This document shows positions 11,901 through 22,733 of a stretch of 64,000 nucleotides of DNA, one piece after another (the stretch's first letter is position 1; each line of letters starts with the position of its first letter). Below the pieces are notes generated by a model. The model saw only the letters and a list, made by a program, of their open reading frames with translations, was not told the DNA's origin and ran no database searches. The stretch is from Aralia elata (taxonomy: Eukaryota; Streptophyta; Magnoliopsida; Apiales; Araliaceae), in the NCBI GenBank assembly GCA_034770075.1, contig CM068379.1:15561506-15625505 (forward strand), given 5' to 3'. The position numbers were made by a program, and so were the translations under genes.

Positions 11901-12732
11901 CCTTTCTTCATAATTTATTATGCTGCGTCATTTCTCTTTTCAGGCTGATAAGATGAAGGATCTGCCTTTGCCCCTTGAGGGGCTCGCCTTATTTGATTAT
12001 CTTCATCCTGATTCTGCCACCTCACCTTTTAGTGACCTTGGCTATCCACCTAACAACCAAGGTCTCATGGAGCCACAGGCAATCTCGTAGCCCATGATTT
12101 GTACAGCTCTTTCCCTAATAGACGTCATGGTTGCTTCCAAAATGGCTCCTACTAGAGCCTCCTTCAATCCAATCAGAGAGTTTATTCCTTGGAGGGGTTT
12201 CCAGGTTTCTTCCTCCAGCTAGGAAAGTCTCAAGCGTCTCCTAGTTCGGTTCCCATGGATTCTCGATCGACTACATGTTTGTGGGGCCTCCTTCCAGACC
12301 TTCTTACTAGATTGAGTTGCCAGCTTTGTTCTCGAGATGCACAGTTTTTTTCTCCATTCTTTGCAAGCATAGGACTTAGATATGCTGAGATATGAGGTTG
12401 ATGACCTTTCATTTGTTGGCCTCGACCTGTCTCCTTTTCGTGTTAGGCTGGATCTCTTTACTTCTAGTTATCGTGGTGTTACACTGCGTTCGGAGGTCAC
12501 TTTACGTTATCATGAGAATGACTTACTTTCAGTAGAGCTTTTAGAGCTTCAAGATGTCATGGCTAAGTTAAAGACCAAGTTTCGAGAATTTGAGTCTGCT
12601 GCTCAAGACCTTGAGAGAACAATATCATCCAATACAAAGGCTCGAGATACTGTCATTGTCGACATGGAGGCTTTAGTTATGCCCTCTCTTCAATTTGACA
12701 TGTCATGGCCTTTAGATCATAACATTTTGTAG
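8905..12732 (+). pseudogene. Antisense PMD-like (plant mobile domain) gene inside the Tat element
   Basis: A decayed, probably multi-exon gene runs opposite to gag-pol, between integrase and the 3' LTR. The translation gives PMD hallmarks across frames: FVTA then GEFTHTLED near 9400-9455; a WLSRFIF segment, then SLAALLAR, PLAPFFLETLY and AIKEYVGRYP at about 9850-10030; then CFILRSFFQIILFECF at about 10128-10175. A GT-AG intron is likely at 11279-11367 and another ends with TTTCAG at about 11943. The C-terminal part is acidic, then coiled-coil-like (KLKTKFREFESAAQDLE). Antisense extra ORFs are known in Tat-group elements. Several frameshifts and stops are present. Its role is unknown; PMD proteins MAIN/MAIL1 act in silencing and genome stability in Arabidopsis. 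The PMD call rests on motif memory, not a search. Confidence 0.7.
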
Positions 12733-13150
12733 TCTTTCATTTCATATTTCAGGAACTCATTTTCATGTTATATTTCATTTATCAAAATAAAGTTTCTTTT
12801 TTTTTTTGTCAATTAGGGAGCAGTATAAATTGTCTTTAACTTGAATTCCTCCCTATGAGACAATATTAAATCTTGAATCACAAGTCATTCAAATTAATAC
12901 TCCAAGACAATAATGTTCATAATAGAAGAAAAAATAACCATGAAATCTTTAATAAAAAGCTTATTTTTTTTTAATTTCTCGCAAACTACCACTTGAATCT
13001 ATACTTTTAAAATAAGAAATTATCTAAGTATAAGTGAAAGTTTGGTATTTTATTGATAATTAGTTTTCTTTTAACGAAAAGCATAACGTTTCAAATTTCA
13101 CAAAGGAAAGAATGATCAATCTTGCTTATGACGAAAAAAATCATAACGTT
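12733..13150. other. Non-coding spacer between antisense gene and integrase end
   Basis: AT-rich sequence with no recognised domain on either strand. It separates the 3' end of the antisense PMD-like gene from the 60-bp tandem repeats that follow the integrase end, so the two convergent units do not overlap in coding sequence. Confidence 0.5.
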
Positions 13151-13153
13151 CAC

Positions 13154-13375
13154 TACTTTTAAAGATAAAGTGTAACTTTTCGGGTTTAAGGACTTAAAAT
13201 CAAGTGCCTTGATCACTTTTAAAGTTGAAAGTGTAACTTGTCGGGTTCGAGAACTTAGAATCAGGTGTCAAGTCACTTTTAAAGTTGAAAGTGTAACTTG
13301 TCAGGTTCGAGGACTTAGAATCAGGTGTCTCAGTCACTTATAAAGTTGAAAGTGTAACTTATTTGATGACTATCT
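13154..13375. repeat. Tandem repeat, 60-bp unit, 4 copies
   Basis: The units start at about 13155, 13215, 13275 and 13336 with ACTTTTAAAG(TTGA)AAGTGTAAC and continue with CGGGTTCGAGGACTTAGAAT. The middle copies are nearly identical. The array sits directly downstream of the integrase C-terminus in element orientation. Confidence 0.85.
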
Positions 13376-13429
13376 CATGTATAGTATTTCTTTATCCATT
13401 TCAAGTTCAGTGTGCCCGAGATAGCATCT

Positions 13430-14895
13430 GATCTCACACGAGATATTTTGTAATACCCGCTTTCGGAGATCTCTCGCACCCTATACCAGCCTTCCTATTT
13501 AGGAAAAAATTTGGTGGTTGGTTTTCCTCTTATGACTTGATTAGCTGTCTTGAGCACCAAGTCCCCCACTAGAATTTGTCGTGGTACCACTATAGTATTG
13601 TATTATCGCCACAGTTTTTTATGGTACCATTCCAAATTTTCTTTAGCTTTGTCTTGGAAGTCAGCGAAGGCCTCTAGAGTGGCTGGTCGGTTCTCTTCCT
13701 CGACTAAGTTTCAGAGTTTCATTCTGGCCGAAGGGATTTCTATTTCTACGGGCAAGATAACTTCTTCACTATACACTAAAGCGTATGGAGTTTTTCATGT
13801 AGGTTTTCTTTTTTAAAGTTCGATAGGCCCATAATGTTATTGGTAACTGTTCTGCCCATGTCTTTGGATGATCGTCTAGGGTTTTCGATAGAATTTTGAT
13901 CAAAGTTTTATTTGTGGCCTCTGTTTATCCATTGCCTTTCAGGTAGTAAAGTGATAATTTATAGTGTTTCACCTTGTATTTATCCATCAGACTCTTGACG
14001 TCCGTATTGATGAAGGGAGTTCCATTATCTGATAAAATAATCTTCGGGATTCCGAAACAACAAATAATATGCTCCTTGATGAAATTTGCCACTGCCGGCC
14101 CTGTAGCGCTCTTTAAGGGTATTGCTTCCACCCACTTTGTATACATCTCAATAGCGGTCAAAATCCAGATGTTACCCTTAGAATTAGGATGAATTGGACC
14201 TATGAGATCCGTTCCCCATGTATGAAAAGGCCATGGCGTTGCTAAGGTCCGCAAATCCATAATTTCTTATGAATTTGGTAAACGTGGAACTTCTTGACAA
14301 ACTCTAAGTAATCTCCTTCCATCTTAGGCCAGTAATAATCATGATCAATCAGTTATTTGTACTACTTGGCTCCCTCTTGGTGTTCATATTTGTCCATTTG
14401 ATAGACCAAATCATTGGTCTCGCCTAATTTCAGACACCGTAAAGACTTGTCATTGAACCCTCTTTTAAACAGCTCTCTGTTTTGCAGGTAAAATCTACGT
14501 GCTTTCCTCTTTATTGTAATTACGTCCTTCTTCTTGGCAGGGAGGTTGCCATTTTGTAAAAACTCATATGGGATTTGTTAATCCGTTATGTCCTCAATGA
14601 AGGCGCATTCCTCTTCCCCAGGATATTCTTGGCACGGAATGCATTGTCTTTGAAGTGTATCCGCTTCTTTCTTTATTTCGGGCCAATAATACCCTTGGCC
14701 TTGCAACCTGTGATATATCCCAATATCTTCCAGTCTACAGTTTTCTTCATGCACCTGATGCAAAACTTTATTTACTTCATGCCTCCCCAAGCATCTTGTC
14801 AATACATTATCCGCTTCCTTATGGTATAAGAGTCCTTTAATGCTGTTGTATTTCTGAATTTCCACCGGTGATATTATCCCCTCCTTTGTTTGCAA
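13430..14895 (-). pseudogene. Tat integrase domain (decayed)
   Basis: The HHCC zinc-binding region is visible at 14895-14578 (HQVHEENC, GYYWPEIKKEAD, CIPCQEY). A second HHCC-like block lies at about 14540-14270 (RFYLQNRELFKRG, DHDYYWPKMEGD). The core follows at 14260-13925 with PWPFHTWGTDLIGPI, AIEMYTKWVEAIPL, CCFGIPKIILSDNGTPF and the expected D,D spacing. The C-terminal part at about 13820-13500 has TPYALVY, LPVEIEIPSARM and PRQILVGDLVL. Frameshifts and stops break it in several places. The product would insert the element cDNA in the nucleus. Confidence 0.85.
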
Positions 14896-14916
14896 TTAAT
14901 GAAAGATGTTATGTCT

Positions 14917-15340
14917 TCAATCATCTGTCATATCTTTTGGGAATAATTCCATCACCGTGGTTGGGAGGGTTCTCTTGATCACCTTCACATCCAAGTCTTT
15001 TCCTTTGACATGCATTCTGGATGCTACTATAGCTAACACATCAGGTTGTTTATTTTGTCCTCTTGGCACGCACTCGATCACTACCTTCTTGAAAGCTTTC
15101 ATTACCTTTTGTGTTATAGTTCGGTATGGTGCCAAGATAGGTTTTTTTTACTGCGAATTGACCTCTTACTTGCTGCACTATCAAATTTGAATCTCCCCTT
15201 ACTTTAAGACGATTGGCTCCCAATTCTCGAGCCGCCAATAATCCTAAAATGAATGCCTCATATTCTGCTTCATTGTTTGTGCAAGGAAAATCTATTTTGT
15301 ATGATAAGGCCACCTTCTTTTCGTCTCTAATGGTTAACAT
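14917..15340 (-). pseudogene. Second (archaeal-type) RNase H domain of the Tat element
   Basis: The translation shows TNNEAEYEAFILGLLAARELG followed by VRGDSNLIVQQVRGQF, the typical archaeal-type RNase HI found as a second RNase H in Tat-group gypsy elements. E and D catalytic positions are visible in NEAEYEA and RGDS. It continues as KAFKKVVIECVPRGQNKQPDVLA, the usual linker ending before the integrase. A frameshift lies near 15135. The N-terminal catalytic Asp region upstream (about 15350-15420) is scrambled. Confidence 0.8.
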
Positions 15341-15582
15341 TATGCCTGCTCCTCCTTTTCCTATCTATGGATGACCTGTCAAAGGCTAAGTCCCACCACT
15401 CCGAGTCTTCGTCCACTATATTAATTGTCTCGACTTCTCCCCTAGAAGATCCTCAGAGGGAGGTTCATATTCTCCATTCGAGAATTGAGCAAGCAGGTCC
15501 GCCAAAGCCTGACATTTGATTATTTTTGGTGTTACACACTTAATGTATACTCTGAAAGAATCATCATCCACCTTACAGGTGT

Positions 15583-16798
15583 TCACACTAGCGCAGGCCT
15601 AGTCAACAAGTATCTTATTGGATCAGTTTTCGTTGCGAGCTTCACTTCATGTGCTAAAAAATAATGTCGCATTTTCTGTGCGACAAATACCAATGCTAGA
15701 CAATGTCTCTCCAACTCCGAATACCTAATTTTCGGTCCTCTAATGATTTGGCTAATGTAGTACATATACTTGCCTTCCCCCATCTACCTCTTGTGTGATC
15801 AATCCTCCTATAGACTTCGCAGTAGATGTGATATACAATTGCAATAGTATTCCCTCTCTGTGGTACTACCATCGTTTTTGTCGAGGCCATTTTTTCTTTT
15901 ACTTTCTCGAAGGCTTGTTATTATTCTTGCCCCTAGTCCTATTCTGTCTTTTCTTTCAGTAGCTTCCTGAAAGGTTCCGTGACCTCTACCAACACCGACA
16001 TGAATCTCCTTAGGTAGGAAACCTTTCCTAGAAAGCTTGTCAACTGTTTCTGTGTTTTTGGCAGGGGCATCTTTATAATAGCCTTCGCCTTGCTCGGATC
16101 TACCTCTAAACTTCTGTTGTGTACTAAGAAGCCAAAAAACTTTTTGGCTGTCATGCCAAAGGCGCACTTTTTCGGATTCATCTTTAGCTTGTACCTTCGA
16201 CATCGCTCAAACACCTTCCTTAGATCCTACACGTGGGTTGCCTTCTTTTTAGAGTTTACCACTATGTCATCCATATAGTCCTCCACCGTGTCATGGATCA
16301 TATCGTGGAAAATAGCGTGCATTGCCCGTTGATAGGTTGCTCCTGCATTTTCAATCTGAATGACATTACTACATAGTAAAAATTTCCAAATGGTGTACAG
16401 AAGTCTGTCATTTTTGCATCTCCTAAGGACATCTTTATCTGGTTGTATCCCACAAATCCATCCATAAATGACATCATCTCATGATTAGACAATGCATCCA
16501 CCAAAGTATCTATGTTGGGTAGCGAGTACATGTCTTTTGGGCACGCTTTGTTCAAGTCCCTAAAATTCACACAAATTCGCAACTGTCCATTAGATTTCTT
16601 TACTAGTATAATACTAGATAGCCAAACTAGATGTTGAATTGGCTTGATGAATCCTACTTCCAGCAACTTCTTTATTATCTCTTCCTTTATCTGTGTTTCG
16701 ATCTCCGGTGAATAGGTGTGTGGTGCTTGCTTCACTAGTTTAGCTCCCAGGCTTATATTCAGCCTATGCTCCACCAACTCTTTGTCGATCCCAGGCAT
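15583..16798 (-). pseudogene. Tat reverse transcriptase and first RNase H (decayed)
   Basis: RT motifs run in order: NGQLRICVNFRDLNKACPKD, MSFMDGFVGYNQIKM (first catalytic Asp), FGNFYYVVMSF, then after a frameshift NAGATYQRAMHAIFHDMI and YMDD (codons at 16266-16277). The C-terminal RT segment reads KCAFGMTAKKFFGFLV and LGKVSYLRRF. RNase H remnants follow at about 15783-15583 with YYISQII, RYSELERHCLALVF. The RT frame breaks where an A run seems one base short (about 16345). A stop also lies just after the YMDD region. It would copy element RNA into DNA in cytoplasmic particles. Confidence 0.9.
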
Positions 16799-17368
16799 CT
16801 CATTGTAGTTCTAAGCAAACACATCCCCATACTCTTGCAACAGCCTTACTAGTTCTTCCTTCTAGCTAGAATTCAGCTCCTTATTGATGTAAGTCGGTCT
16901 TGGCGTTCCTTCCTATGTTGCCAAATTGACCTTTTCCCATTCATTCTGTTGAGGTTTTGGCCGATCCTCAAAGCATTCTAGAGCTGGTTCCACTTTTTGT
17001 TGCATAATATCTTCTTCCTCATTACTATTGGAGTGGGGGACACCTCATGAACCTTCATGTTTAGGTGTACCCTCGGGCTCTTCCCCCTCGCGCCGTCATA
17101 AGCGAAATACTATCTTTCTGTCGGATCTAACAACCCTTTCCCATTTTGTCTTCTGGTTTTCTTTTCTTTTGTTACTTTTGCCAGTCTCTGATTGGGTTGT
17201 CCCTTTGGTATTGATTACATTTCTGGCATTTTCAGGGCCTATTGCCTACTTTCCTTATTTTTTCCCTTCGTTTTCTAGGTCTACCACCACTGATCTCTTG
17301 TCTTTGGAATATTCACCTTGTTCCGAGGTTAGTTTATTTTCATTCTCTGCAGGTACGAGCTTGTCCTC
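16799..17368 (-). other. Linker between protease and RT of the Tat element
   Basis: Charged, low-similarity polyprotein linker (for example GEYSKDKRSVVVDLE and KVTKEKKTRRQ on the - strand). It has stops and no conserved domain that I recognise. The position between protease and RT is the usual one for such a linker. Confidence 0.5.
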
Positions 17369-17723
17369 CTACACTTCCTCCCAACTTGCTAGCTTCATAG
17401 AATCAGGCTTAGCAATATTATTTTCTCCTTCTTCGACAACATCATAAAAAAAAGTTGGCTCAATGATGTGTGCCTCATTCGGCACATAGGGTTTCCTTGT
17501 TGCGGGTACCTTAACCTCTTTTCCTTTCCAAACTGCCTTCATGCACTGATAGAAAACTGATGGTACCACTCCATAGTCATTCTGTCAAGCTCTCCCTAAC
17601 AAGGTCAATTACTGCCACATGGAACACCACGGGTCCCCGAATCTTTCCCACTTGCATATCTACCCTTATGTGTCCAAGGGTTCTCGTGCTTTAGTTGGCG
17701 AACCCTGTGATGCTTGTTCTTTC
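17369..17723 (-). pseudogene. C-terminal part of Tat protease region, distal to solo LTR
   Basis: The translation has TSITGFAN, TRTLGHIRVDMQVG and GPVVFHVAVIDL (17580-17723), then SFLSVHEG and MKAVWKGKEVKVPATRKPY (to 17369). This is the second half of the retropepsin and its downstream linker in Tat-group polyproteins. The first half lies at 19847-20044, on the other side of the nested solo LTR; the duplicated CTTAA marks the break. In-frame stops are present. Confidence 0.75.
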
Positions 17724-17728
17724 CTTAA

Positions 17729-19816
17729 TGATGAGTGTGTTTTATATACACAAATTAGGTGCTTTTGAGTTTGATAATTTGTAAATCCTAAGTCATTTCG
17801 GTTGGTTTTATGTGTTTTTATCTTATTGTCATGTAATGTAGTTTTATATTGGTTTTATATGTTTTTGTATGCTTTTATGTGTTTTTCATGTTGTTTTGTA
17901 GGAATGGAAATAAAAGCTCCTTGAAATCAATACCCGTAACTTGCTTCTCGGAACTGTGGCTGCTTGTTTCCCAATTTCACCCATGATCCAATCCGAATCT
18001 CTCAAAACTCAAATAATGAAAGTTGTAGATATTTGTCTTAGCTTCCCAGAGCATCTTGAATAATCCAATTTGAAGTTCGTATGAGAGAGTTATGGCTATT
18101 TTACCATCGGATTTGGCATGTATTTTACATAGCAGTTGCTTCGGGCTTAATTTGAGCCTTTCTCCGGACATTTTCTCGTCAAGCTCCAGTTATAAAAGTT
18201 GTATATATCTTTCTCAGCTTTCCATAGCCTATTTACACGCCTTAATCCGAGTTCGGACGAAGAAGTTATGGCCATTTTACTAATAGAGGTCAAAGCTGAG
18301 TCGGGTTACAGGCCACCTGGCGCGGGCGCGCGGAAATGGGTGCGGGCGCACAACGCCTGGCACCAGGCAGCCAGCGCGCGCGCGCGCGGCGTGGGCGTGC
18401 CATGGGCGTGCGACATGGCCAGGGGGCGGCGTACGGGCGCACCAGGCGGCGTGCGGGCGCATCTGGGCGTGCTGAGTGCGATCTTTTGAGCTCCTAGTGC
18501 GATTCCAGCTCACTTTTTGACCCAAAATCTGATGTTTGGTTAGGGTTTTCATAGAGGCACTATATAATATCTCATTGGGGCTTCATATTTCATATCTAAG
18601 GATTGGGAGGCCACACTAAAACATCATTTTGAGAGCAAAAGTGCTGCAATACAAGGAAAATCTCAGCACAAGCCAAAGAACCAAGAAGGAAAGGATTGTC
18701 AAGGCATATCTAGACCTTAGAAGGCTGCACATACATCATCAAGAAGAGCTTGAGGGCTGCAATTCAAGGAAATTCCAGCAACAAGCTAAGGAGCAAAAAA
18801 GAGAAACGAATGCCAAATGAAGAGGAAAAGCTAGAGATTGACATCAACCAAGCAAGCAACACATGATTATCTTCTAAATGGGTTTTATCATCTCTTACTT
18901 TCCTTTGAATTTGTAATTCTATTTTATGATGAACACCATGTGTTTGATGTTTTACTTAGCTACCATGAACTAAGGCTTGTATTCTAAGATTTCAATGGAA
19001 CCCAACACATAGTTGAATTGAATTCTCTCTCTATTGATTTTAGTTATTCATTTGTGAATTGATTGTCATAACCTTTGCTTTCTATATTAATTGCTTGGCC
19101 CGTAATTACCTTGGGAACCTATATGAACTTGACGAACGGATTATAGGTTAAGACCTAGTTATGATAACATGCGAGAGTATAGATTGTTGTGGGTTATTAA
19201 TCGGATTAAGTGACGCTGTCTGTCTTATTAATTATATGCAATAATAGATATCTTGATAGTAGTTGGGATAGATATATACCTAATTACCGCATGCAACCAA
19301 TTGAGAATCTAGTCTTAATGACTTCCGATGTGAAAGTTGGTAATTGAGGGGAGGATTAATTAGATTTGGTGACACGTGTCTATTAATCATTCCTGAAATT
19401 AGTCTCTTGATAGTGCATAGGATAGACATATACCTATGCACTGCTTAGGAAGATTCGTGATTGACCATCGACAGAGGCTCTTATGTAGTTTTGATTTCTC
19501 GGTTGTTAATTCGTATGTTATAACTGATTGAAAAGAGAGAGTTAGGAGATTCAAATGAAGTGTTGGGGGAAATTACAATCTTAGACTTGTTAACATTAGA
19601 TTTCATTGTTTTAACGCTTTCCATAGATCTTAATTATTACCAAACAACAAAACAAACTCCATTCATCATTTGTCTAAATAAAATCGAGAAGATATATAGT
19701 TGGTACTTGGGATACACTAGAACAATTCTCTGTGGGTTCGACAACTCTCTTATCATTATATTACTTGTTGACCGCGTATACTTGCGCGTATTTATCGGTT
19801 GCGAAATCGACCAACA
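17729..19816 (+). mobile_element. Solo LTR, Athila-like Ty3/gypsy, nested
   Basis: A 2088-bp insertion is flanked by CTTAA on both sides (17724-17728 and 19817-19821). It begins TGATGAGTG and ends GACCAACA, so TG...CA holds on the + strand. The 3' part has CTCTGTGGGTTCGACAACTC and ACTTGCGCGTATTTATCGG, the typical end of Athila-type LTRs just before the PBS (established pattern). No internal direct repeats or protein domains are seen, so it is read as a solo LTR left by LTR-LTR recombination. Alternatively it could be an element lacking LTR structure. A GC-rich block lies at about 18310-18480. Confidence 0.8.
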
Positions 19817-19846
19817 CTTAACAATCTTCTTTTCCGACAATCCCAG

Positions 19847-20044
19847 CTACTTGAATATGTTGTAGGGCATGATATTTACAGATGCGTTATTGTCAATGAA
19901 CGCCTTTCGCACCTCTATGCCGTTGATTGTCGTTGTCACGTACAACGGTCTATTATGATGATACTTCACCTCCCTATCAGCTTTAGAGAAAGAGATTTTG
20001 CTCCCCTCTTCTATCGTCTTCACAAAACCTTTACCTATTGCCAT
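19847..20044 (-). pseudogene. N-terminal part of Tat protease (retropepsin)
   Basis: The translation contains VTTTINGIEVRKAFIDNNASVNIMPYNIFK. The aspartic protease active site is expected as D-x-GAS; here it reads DNNAS, so the catalytic-loop Gly is replaced by Asn. The rest of the domain continues beyond the nested solo LTR at 17723 and below. Confidence 0.8.
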
Positions 20045-20252
20045 GCAAGTCTCTTATGCTTCATCAGCTTTAATGATTGCATGGTTGCCTCTTCTTGCCT
20101 CTTTTGATAATCCTATCTGATCAAAAAATCTTCTAAACTTTACATCATTCATCAATGCAGTCACTTGCAAGCCTGGATCAGAAACATCCTACATCTCCCC
20201 CGTTACTTCTGTATTTTCTGTCATCTCCGCTTCTCTTCCCTGTGGTGCTTCA
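20045..20252 (-). other. Gag-protease linker of the Tat element
   Basis: Polyprotein linker between the nucleocapsid and the retropepsin. Reading frames are broken and no conserved domain is seen. Confidence 0.45.
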
Positions 20253-21450
20253 CTATGGGTGATAGTGTTGCATGTTTTTCCCTTTATGGTTGGGCAATAG
20301 CTTATCCAACGTGTTGCTTCCCTTTTCTATCTCGATCTTACATGCTGCTAATTTCTCATGGTAAATTCTTCTCAAACTATAACAGTCCATAGTGGAGTGC
20401 CCTGCGTATTGATGATACATGCAGAAGTCCAGTCTTCTCTTTATTTCTTCGGTCACCATAAATCTAGGTCTTGGAGGTTTCACTACTCCATGTTCTACCC
20501 ATTGCTCATACAAATCCTTAAATGCTTTTTCACTGCACGTAATAGCCTCTGGGATTGGCATTCTTGAATACTTATCCCCTGGAATTCCTCTGCTTACTTC
20601 ATTCCTTTCATTCCTTTCCCTCTAATCCCCGAGTGGCTTTTGCTGAGAATCTGCTAAAGCCATAGTAGTCGTCATTTTGCCCTTTCATGTAACAGTCGTA
20701 TAGCTTGTAGGCAATGATACAATTCCTCTCAAGTCCTGTGTGAACGATGAGAATGTTGAAAATGAATCGCAAGCTTTGGTAATAAGATGGGACTTGAAGG
20801 CATCCAGAGCACCATTATTGTATATGCTCACTAAATTTTTCTCTTTAATTGGCTCTACGCACTTTTGTATCTGAGCTTTGAACCTATCCACATAGTTTGA
20901 TAACTCCTTATTCGACTTTTGTTTGAATCCCATTAATTCCACGATGGTCTCCTACTTCTAAACATAGAATTTTTTTTAAAAAAAATTGTAACTTTAAATC
21001 ATCCCAATTCTGGACTGACCTATTCTCTAAGTTGTAGTACCAACTGAAGGCACTATTTGTCAACGTTTTGTTGAACTCTCTAAGTAAAATATTATGGTTG
21101 CTTACTTCGTCACAGCCCAACCATGGGGACATTGACTCCACGAACCTGGCTATATGCTCCCTTATGTTCCTTTTCTCTCCATTGTACTCCGAGAAATATG
21201 GAGGGTGCTCAATATACCCTACTGGGTAAGGCTGTCTCCGGATATGTGTTGGGTAAGGAGGGGTAAAGTCCAATTCTGAATGTCTAGTTATTTGTCTACG
21301 AAGTTGGTTGATTACGTCGATCATGTCATCTTTGGTCATGTACTCGCTTGACGTATGAATCATTTGAGGTGTCGTAATGTACTGATGCATCGACAGTGTG
21401 TGTGGTAAAGAGATCAGTTGGTGTATACTTACATCGTGCAAAACTTGCAT
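20253..21450 (-). pseudogene. Tat gag (capsid and nucleocapsid)
   Basis: The capsid-type retrotransposon gag region (about 21290-20690) shows LREFNKTLTNSAFSWYYNL, NWDDLKLQFF, then after a break MGFKQKSNKELSNYVDRFKAQI. The zinc knuckle follows at about 20430-20390: CMYHQYAGHSTMDCY, the C-x2-H-x4-H-x4-C variant usual in Tat-group gag. Frameshifts occur near 20920 and between 20690 and 20560. It would form the cytoplasmic particle that packages element RNA. Confidence 0.85.
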
Positions 21451-21562
21451 GGGTTGTGCTTGTTGAACGGTTCGTTGAGTGTGGCTTGGAATGGTCGGAA
21501 TCTGTACTTGTGAAAATGTTGGGAGTATGGATGGAATGACTATTGGTTAAGGCTGGCTCGTT

Positions 21563-21580
21563 TCCCTAACAGAGTCGCCA
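21563..21580 (-). promoter_or_regulatory. Primer binding site of the Tat element
   Basis: On the - strand the word TGGCGACTCTGTTAGGGA lies 6 bases inside the 5' LTR edge. A TGGCGACTC-type PBS just downstream of the LTR is the usual arrangement for Ogre/Tat elements. The tRNA identity was not tested. Confidence 0.75.
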
Positions 21581-21586
21581 AAGAAA

Positions 21587-22728
21587 TATGGGCAAGAAAG
21601 TTGTACCTCGCTAGGGTTAGTGTTTTGTATTAGCTGATGAGGAGAGAAATCCACGAAGAACATATAATTGATTGAAGAGTTAAAGAGGGGAGAAGAACAA
21701 GTAGGCAATTACTCTAGTAACATGTGGTAGAGGATAAAAAAGTCTCTTCTTCTGGAATGGAAGAAGTACTTATAGAGTTTTCTGAAAAGTGATCACGTGC
21801 CTGGCACATGTCTAGGTCATGTGCCTAGCATGTGACCTCAGGAAAAATTATAGAAATACCTTTAGTTACCCGAGTAATGCCCAAATCGCCCTGTCATTCT
21901 AAAAGCCAATCCAATCCCTCAACCAATTCCCAAAATGAGTTGCCTCCATAAACCTTCTGCCTCAGGATTAATGGAGGCCTCTCTCAAGTCTCGTATTCCA
22001 AGGTTTTTTTTGCTGCTCAATCCATGTTTTCCCGCTCTTTTTTTTGAATATCATGTCATTCCATCCCGTCGTCGGAAACCTCAGAGGAGCTCGGCAAACA
22101 TGGGAGGCCATGCCCTAGGGGGCCAAACCCTAGGGGGAAGAGCCGAACCCTAGGGGGGCAAACCTTAGGTTTGTGCCTCCTGCGATCCTTTTTGCTCAAC
22201 TTGGCTTTTCTTGATCAATTTTCATCATTTTCTCTTGATTCTTAGACCCTGTGAGATGCTTCTCTTGTCATGGTAGATCCAAGAAAAATTGTTTCTAGAC
22301 CCTCACAAGTTCCCTTGCTTCGTTCTATGGTTCAGGCTCGTTATTCCGTCATTGTACCGCTCAAAGCTCGTCTGACACGATTCTCGAGAACATGAAATGG
22401 TGTGTCCCCTAGGAGGCCAACCCATAGGGTGGTCGAACCCTAGGGTGCCTAGGAGGCACCTTAGCTTTTTGTTCCTTCTCCGTTCGTTTTTCTTATTTTG
22501 TCCTTGTTTCGTCCCGATAGTTTAAATCAAGTTCAATCTGGGCAGTTGTTATCGGATTTTGTCTTGAGGTGGGACGACCAAGGGGTGGCCGATCCCTAGG
22601 GAGGCAAAACCCTAGGTGTTCCCTCTTTATTCATTTATTGTTTGTCTTGTTCATTTATTTGTGACTATTTCGTCTTTCATTCAATTATTTAAGTCACATG
22701 TAAACTCTAATTTATACTTGGACCCACA
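21587..22728 (-). repeat. 5' LTR of the Tat element
   Basis: Direct repeat of 6290-7382. In element orientation it starts TGTGGG and ends CCCATA, so the canonical CA end is TA here. Like the other LTR it carries clusters of AACCCTAGG/CCCTAGGG at about 22110-22170 and 22410-22450. It is expected to hold the element promoter; no clear TATA box was assigned. Confidence 0.85.
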
Positions 22729-22733
22729 TACTC

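Larger units (their letters stand above)
6290..22728 (-). mobile_element. Ty3/gypsy LTR retrotransposon, Tat/Ogre-like group, full length
   Basis: This is a complete 16.4 kb element on the - strand. TACTC flanks it on both sides (6285-6289 and 22729-22733), the 5-bp TSD expected from LTR integrase. LTRs lie at 6290-7382 and 21587-22728. In element orientation the order is 5' LTR, PBS, gag with a CX2H zinc knuckle, protease, RT, RNase H, a second archaeal-type RNase H, integrase, tandem repeats, an antisense gene, more tandem repeats, a polypurine tract and the 3' LTR. The dual RNase H and the long 3' region are hallmarks of the Tat lineage (established knowledge). Many stops and frameshifts make it non-functional. 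A solo LTR is nested at 17729-19816. Confidence 0.9.

Noticed and set aside
17028..17447. 139-residue + strand frame
   Set aside because: It is the complement of the Tat protease-RT linker; no domain and no splice context.
18280..18552. Open frames on both strands in the GC-rich block of the solo LTR
   Set aside because: GC-rich sequence has few stop codons; Ala/Arg/His-rich products are expected by chance.
18629..18820. Short basic frame in the solo LTR
   Set aside because: Lies in LTR sequence; no conserved domain.
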